DNA of 64,000 bases from Oceanicola granulosus HTCC2516 (GTDB taxonomy: Bacteria > Pseudomonadota > Alphaproteobacteria > Rhodobacterales > Rhodobacteraceae). Every line of letters begins with the position of its first letter. Position 1 is the stretch's first letter. The notes under the pieces are model-generated. The model worked only from the letters and a program-made list of their open reading frames with translations, did not search any database and had not been told where the DNA came from. Positions 60,691 to 64,000 of this stretch are shown here, piece by piece. Both the position numbers and the translations under genes were made by a program. The stretch spans positions 17,112 to 81,111 of the forward strand of contig NZ_CH724110.1 of the NCBI RefSeq assembly GCF_000153305.1. Direction: 5' to 3'.

Positions 60691-61635
60691 TCAGCCGTCG
60701 TAGAACACCCGCATCCCGGTGTTGCTCGCGCCGCTGTCGGCGGCGGTGCCCGAGCGGGCGGCGATGCGGTAGCGGTAGCAATAGCTGATGTGGCAGAGGA
60801 AGCTGCCGCCCTTCGTCACGCGCTGGTTCTCCTGCCGGGCATGGGCGTTGCGCGCGGCGGCGGCGGACTTTGCGGAGCGGACCCGGAACGGGTCGGCGGT
60901 CCATTCCCAGACGTTGCCCGCCATGTCGTGCAGCCCCGCGCCGTTGGCGGGATAGGCACCGACGGGGGAGGTGCCCGCGTGGCCGTCGGCGGCGGTGTCG
61001 TGGTCGGGGAAGCGGCCCTGCCAGATGTTGCAGGGGAGGAAGCCGGTGTCATCGGGCTCCCGGTCGCCCCAGGGGAAGCGCGCCTGGTCGAGGCCGCCGC
61101 GGGCGGCGTGCTCCCACTCGGCCTCGCTCGGCAGCCGCCCCCCGGCCCAGGTGGCGAAGGCGCGGGCGTCGTCCCAGCCGACGTGCACGGCCGGGTGCGA
61201 GGCGCGCCCGGTGATGCCGCTCCCCGGCCCCTCGGGCGCGTGCCAGCAGGCGCCGGGGACGGCGCGCCACCAGGGCGTGCCGGGGAAGGCGCGGGCGGCG
61301 GCGGCCTCGGCGGGGTTCATCAGCCCGGCAAAGACCTGCCCCCAGCCGAAGCGCTCGGCAACGGTAACGTAGCCCGTCGCCGCGACGAAGGCGGCGAAGC
61401 GGGCGTTGGTCACGGGGAAGCTGTCGCAGCGGAACGGCCTGAGCCGCACCGGCCGCACCGGCCCCTCGCCGTCCTCGGGGATCTCGGGCCGGCGGGTGCC
61501 CACATGGCTGCGCCCGCCGGCGAACGCCGCCTGCCCCGGCGGCGTCGCGTCGGCGATCTCGACGATCTCGGCGCTCCGGACCGGGCGCGCCGCGCCCGCC
61601 GGCCCGGCGGGAAGACGGGACGGACAGCAGCCCAT
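60691..61635 (-). CDS. Formylglycine-generating enzyme (SUMF1 type)
   Basis: A 314-residue aerobic FGE, which oxidises the Cys of sulfatase CxPxR motifs to formylglycine. The catalytic pair is present in KGGSFLCHISYCYRYRIAAR (Cys281 and Cys286), as in active FGEs, not the degraded SUMF2-like form. Other family segments: PVTNARFAAFVAATGYVT, HPAVHVGWDDARAFATWAGG, LPSEAEWEHAARGG and MAGNVWEWTADPF. Its ATG shares a base with the upstream sulfatase stop (TGATG), so enzyme and substrate are made together. Cytosolic. Confidence 0.95.
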   Translation of the reverse strand: MGCCPSRLPAGPAGAARPVRSAEIVEIADATPPGQAAFAGGRSHVGTRRPEIPEDGEGPVRPVRLRPFRCDSFPVTNARFAAFVAATGYVTVAERFGWGQVFAGLMNPAEAAAARAFPGTPWWRAVPGACWHAPEGPGSGITGRASHPAVHVGWDDARAFATWAGGRLPSEAEWEHAARGGLDQARFPWGDREPDDTGFLPCNIWQGRFPDHDTAADGHAGTSPVGAYPANGAGLHDMAGNVWEWTADPFRVRSAKSAAAARNAHARQENQRVTKGGSFLCHISYCYRYRIAARSGTAADSGASNTGMRVFYDG

Positions 61636-63158
61636 CAGGCCCCCGCCCGGCGCGGCGCGGGCGTCGGCTCGGCGGCGAGCCGGGCCTGCACGAAGCCCTG
61701 CAGCATCCGCGCCTTCAGCCCCGCCGCCTCGGGCGCGTCCCAGAGGTTCCGCAGCTCGCCCGGATCGGCGGCGAGGTCGAACAGCTCGCCCATCTCGCCC
61801 TCGCGGTAGACGGTGATCTTGGCGTCGCGCTCCACGTAGGTGGCGAGGTGGGGCATCACCGGGTTGTGGCGGTTCTCGCAGATCGCGTGGCTGCGCACCG
61901 CCGCGCCGCCGCGCCAGGTGGCGAGCTGCGAGCGGCCCTGGACGCTGCCCGGCACCTCCGCCCCCGCCGCCTCGAGGAAGCTCGGCGCGAGGTCGACGAG
62001 GCTCTGCAGTGCATCGCTCACCGCGCCCGCCGGCACCTCGCCGGGCCAGGCGACGATGAACGGGATGCGGATCAGGTCCTCGTAGTGAAACGGCCCCTTC
62101 GCCACCAGCCCGTGCTGGCCGAGGAAATGGCCGTGGTCGGTGGTGAAGACGATCAGCGTATCGTCGAGCTCGCCGCGCGCCTCGAGCAGATCGAGCAGCC
62201 GGCCGACCTCGGCGTCGATGAAGCTGATCATGCCGTAATAGACGGCGAGGTCCTTCTTCAGCTCCTCCTCCGGGTAAAGGTGGCTCTCGCAGCCGTGCGC
62301 CTCGTGCGGCCGGTGCCAACTGGCGAAGTCGGGCGCCTCCTGCTGGGTGGCGGCGAAGTGCGGCGGGTTGGCGTCGTGCTCGCCGGGCACGAGCCGGCCC
62401 GGCTCCATGTCGGCGGGGTCGTACATCGACGCCCACGGCTCGGGCACGGTGTAGGGCGGGTGCGGATCGTGGAAGCTGGCCCAGAGGAAGAACGGCCCCT
62501 CGCCCGCCTCAATGAAGGCGGCGGAGCGCTCGCCGGTCCAGCGGGTGTAATGCAGTTCGTCGGGCAGCGCCCAGCTGCGGCCCTCGCGCGCCCAGTAATG
62601 GCCGCAGGCATGCTCCTCCGGCGCGTGCGCCGCCGTCTCGCCGGGAAGCGGCTGGAAGTACTCGCGCCAGTCGGCGAGGCCCTTGTCCTCGAGCCAGCGC
62701 GCGTAGTGCTGGCCGACATGGCTCTCGTCGGCGTGGTTGCGGGCGAGCTCGATGTGCTGGAAGCCGTACCAGGGCCCGTTGAAGCCGCCCCAGAAGTCGA
62801 GGTCGCGCAGCGTCGGCTGGCTCTCGAGCGAGGGCGCGGCGAGCGAGGTGAAGTGCGCCTTGCCGACCAGGCCGGTGCGGTAGCCCGCCCCGGCAAGCCA
62901 GTCGCCGAGGAAGGGCCGGTCCTCGTCGAGGTCGACGCCGATGGTCCAGGCGCCGTGGTGCGAGGGATACTGCCCGGTGATGATCGAGGCGCGCGAGGGC
63001 GTGCAGACCGGGTTGGGGCAGTAGGCCCGCTCGTAGCGCGTGCCCATGTTGCAGAGCCGGTCGAGGTTGGGGGTGGAGAGCTTGTCGTTGACCGCGCCGA
63101 GCGCCTCGTAATGGTGCTGGTCGGTGGTGATCAGCAGGATGTTCGGCCGCTTCGCCAT
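61635..63158 (-). CDS. Sulfatase (formylglycine-dependent, CTPSR type)
   Basis: A 507-residue sulfatase of the alkaline-phosphatase superfamily. N-terminal NILLITTDQHH gives the metal-binding Asp13; the CTPSRASIITG signature at Cys52-Arg56 is the formylglycine site; VFTTDHGHFLGQHGLVAKG supplies further metal ligands. No signal peptide is apparent, so it is probably cytosolic. The ATG at 63158 overlaps the upstream sulfatase stop (TGATG); a GTG one codon earlier is also possible. Its own stop overlaps the FGE start. The substrate cannot be read; choline sulfate, aryl or carbohydrate sulfates are candidates. Confidence 0.93.
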   Translation of the reverse strand: MAKRPNILLITTDQHHYEALGAVNDKLSTPNLDRLCNMGTRYERAYCPNPVCTPSRASIITGQYPSHHGAWTIGVDLDEDRPFLGDWLAGAGYRTGLVGKAHFTSLAAPSLESQPTLRDLDFWGGFNGPWYGFQHIELARNHADESHVGQHYARWLEDKGLADWREYFQPLPGETAAHAPEEHACGHYWAREGRSWALPDELHYTRWTGERSAAFIEAGEGPFFLWASFHDPHPPYTVPEPWASMYDPADMEPGRLVPGEHDANPPHFAATQQEAPDFASWHRPHEAHGCESHLYPEEELKKDLAVYYGMISFIDAEVGRLLDLLEARGELDDTLIVFTTDHGHFLGQHGLVAKGPFHYEDLIRIPFIVAWPGEVPAGAVSDALQSLVDLAPSFLEAAGAEVPGSVQGRSQLATWRGGAAVRSHAICENRHNPVMPHLATYVERDAKITVYREGEMGELFDLAADPGELRNLWDAPEAAGLKARMLQGFVQARLAAEPTPAPRRAGA

Positions 63159-64000
63159 CACGCCGCCTCAGCCAGCCGGGCGCGCAGGGCGGCGCTGTCG
63201 TGGCGCGGCGTGTCGCCGATCTCGGCCATCTTGGTGTCGAGCTTGCCCAGCATCTCGGCGAAGATCTCCCTGTATGCCGGATCGGCGGCGACGTTGACGA
63301 GTTCGTGCGGGACCGCCTCGCAGTCGAACAGCTCCCACTCCGGCGCCGCCCCGCCCTCGCGGGCGCCGAGCTGGCCGAGCGCCTCGTTGTACCAGTAGAT
63401 CAGCTTGTAGCGCCGGTCGCGCACGCCGTAATGGGCCCAGGCCTCGTGGATGGCGTCGTTGTGCATCCAGTAGCGGTGGTAGGCGAGCTGGTCCCAGTCG
63501 TTCGGCGCATCGCCCTCGAGCACCGGGCGCATCGAGCGGCCCTGCATGAACGACGGCACCGGCAGGCCGGCATAGTCGAGGAAGGTGGGCGCGAAGTCGA
63601 CGTTGCAGGCGATGTCGCCCGAGGTCCGCCCCGGCGCGATGCCGGCGGGGAAGCGGGCGAGGAACGGCATCCTCAGCGATTCCTCGTACATGAAGCGCTT
63701 GTCGAACCAGCCGTGCTCGCCGAGGAAGAAGCCCTGGTCGGAGGTGTAGATCACCAGCGTGTTCTCGGCGAGGTCGAGCGCGTCGAGCCTGTCGAGCATC
63801 CGCCCGACGCCGTCGTCGATCGCCTGCACCGTGCGCAGGTAGCGCGACATGTAGCGCTGGTACTTGAACTCGGCGAAGGCGGCCGGGTCGTCGAAGCTGT
63901 GGCGCGCGCCGGTCTCGGCGCAGATCACGGTGATCTCCTCGCCCGGCGCCAGGTCGGGGACCTTGCGGGCCTGCCAGCCGTCGACGTCGATCATCAGCGC
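63158..64000 (-). CDS. Sulfatase, 5' end beyond the window (partial)
   Basis: The C-terminal 280 residues of a second sulfatase; the frame is still open at base 64000, so the N-terminal part with the formylglycine motif is outside the window. Visible sulfatase segments: YTSDQGFFLGEHGWFDKRF, EESLRMPFLARFP, CNVDFAPTFLDYAGLP and the C-terminal RDRRYKLIYWY. It resembles iduronate- or heparan-type family members (the YMSRYLRTVQAIDDGVGRML helix). Translational coupling (TGATG) to the next sulfatase shows a sulfatase-sulfatase-FGE operon read leftward. Confidence 0.92.
   Translation of the reverse strand, partial: ALMIDVDGWQARKVPDLAPGEEITVICAETGARHSFDDPAAFAEFKYQRYMSRYLRTVQAIDDGVGRMLDRLDALDLAENTLVIYTSDQGFFLGEHGWFDKRFMYEESLRMPFLARFPAGIAPGRTSGDIACNVDFAPTFLDYAGLPVPSFMQGRSMRPVLEGDAPNDWDQLAYHRYWMHNDAIHEAWAHYGVRDRRYKLIYWYNEALGQLGAREGGAAPEWELFDCEAVPHELVNVAADPAYREIFAEMLGKLDTKMAEIGDTPRHDSAALRARLAEAA

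Overview
The window is one stretch of a high-GC bacterial chromosome. Codon use, a curli locus carrying CsgH (the alphaproteobacterial CsgC-like chaperone), an IalB-type secreted protein, a fused MrpAB antiporter subunit and the many sugar ABC importers point to an alphaproteobacterium, most likely Rhodobacterales-like. That placement is an inference from gene content; no rRNA or tRNA gene was seen. I found no CRISPR array, insertion sequence or prophage. Almost all DNA is coding, and several very long antisense reading frames are only GC-driven shadows.

Layout. (1) 1-4783: a sugar-type ABC importer (binding protein leftward, ATPase rightward; permeases presumably lie left of the window), a SorC-family regulator, a creatininase-family amidohydrolase and a RidA protein. 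Three copies of a 12-bp motif are candidate SorC operators. (2) 4826-9226: a solitary AMP-binding enzyme and a large autotransporter with a Pro/Glu-rich repeat linker. (3) 9465-20197: a LacI regulator and a GH38-like DUF5054 protein diverge from a seven-gene operon (binding protein, two permeases, ATPase, PHP-type metallohydrolase, TIM-barrel isomerase, Gfo/Idh oxidoreductase), which looks like an uncharacterised glycoside uptake and breakdown system. (4) 20271-27955: a myo-inositol operon, iolG-iolC(+aldolase)-iolD-iolE-iolB, behind its own LacI-type regulator. (5) 28028-41094: a Na/Pi cotransporter; ackA with phosphoketolase; an isoaspartyl methyltransferase fused to an erythromycin-esterase domain; a C69-like hydrolase with Ser in place of the usual Cys; a Ca/cation antiporter; a small membrane protein; a PQQ-dependent sugar dehydrogenase; and a PRC-barrel protein. 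(6) 41172-47099: a LacI regulator diverging from a 3-hydroxyacyl-CoA-dehydrogenase-like enzyme, a beta-keto-acid cleavage enzyme (BKACE), an SMP-30 lactonase, an SDR and a XylF-like binding protein. I read this as an oxidative (possibly 2-deoxy) sugar-acid pathway ending in a BKACE step, and consider it the best candidate for an undescribed system. (7) 47450-52945: an IalB-like protein and a divergent curli locus (curlin-like protein, CsgH and a small secreted protein leftward; two curlin-like proteins, CsgF and CsgG rightward), with no visible CsgE or CsgD. (8) 53006-54493: a helix-turn-helix/TPR regulator with a palindromic site at its own promoter. (9) 54760-60689: the complete Mrp Na+/H+ antiporter operon. 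(10) 60691-64000: two sulfatases (one cut by the window end) and their formylglycine-generating enzyme.

Together this is the gene set of a versatile heterotroph living on plant or algal sugars, inositol and sulfated compounds, able to form amyloid biofilm, and coping with sodium and alkaline stress.
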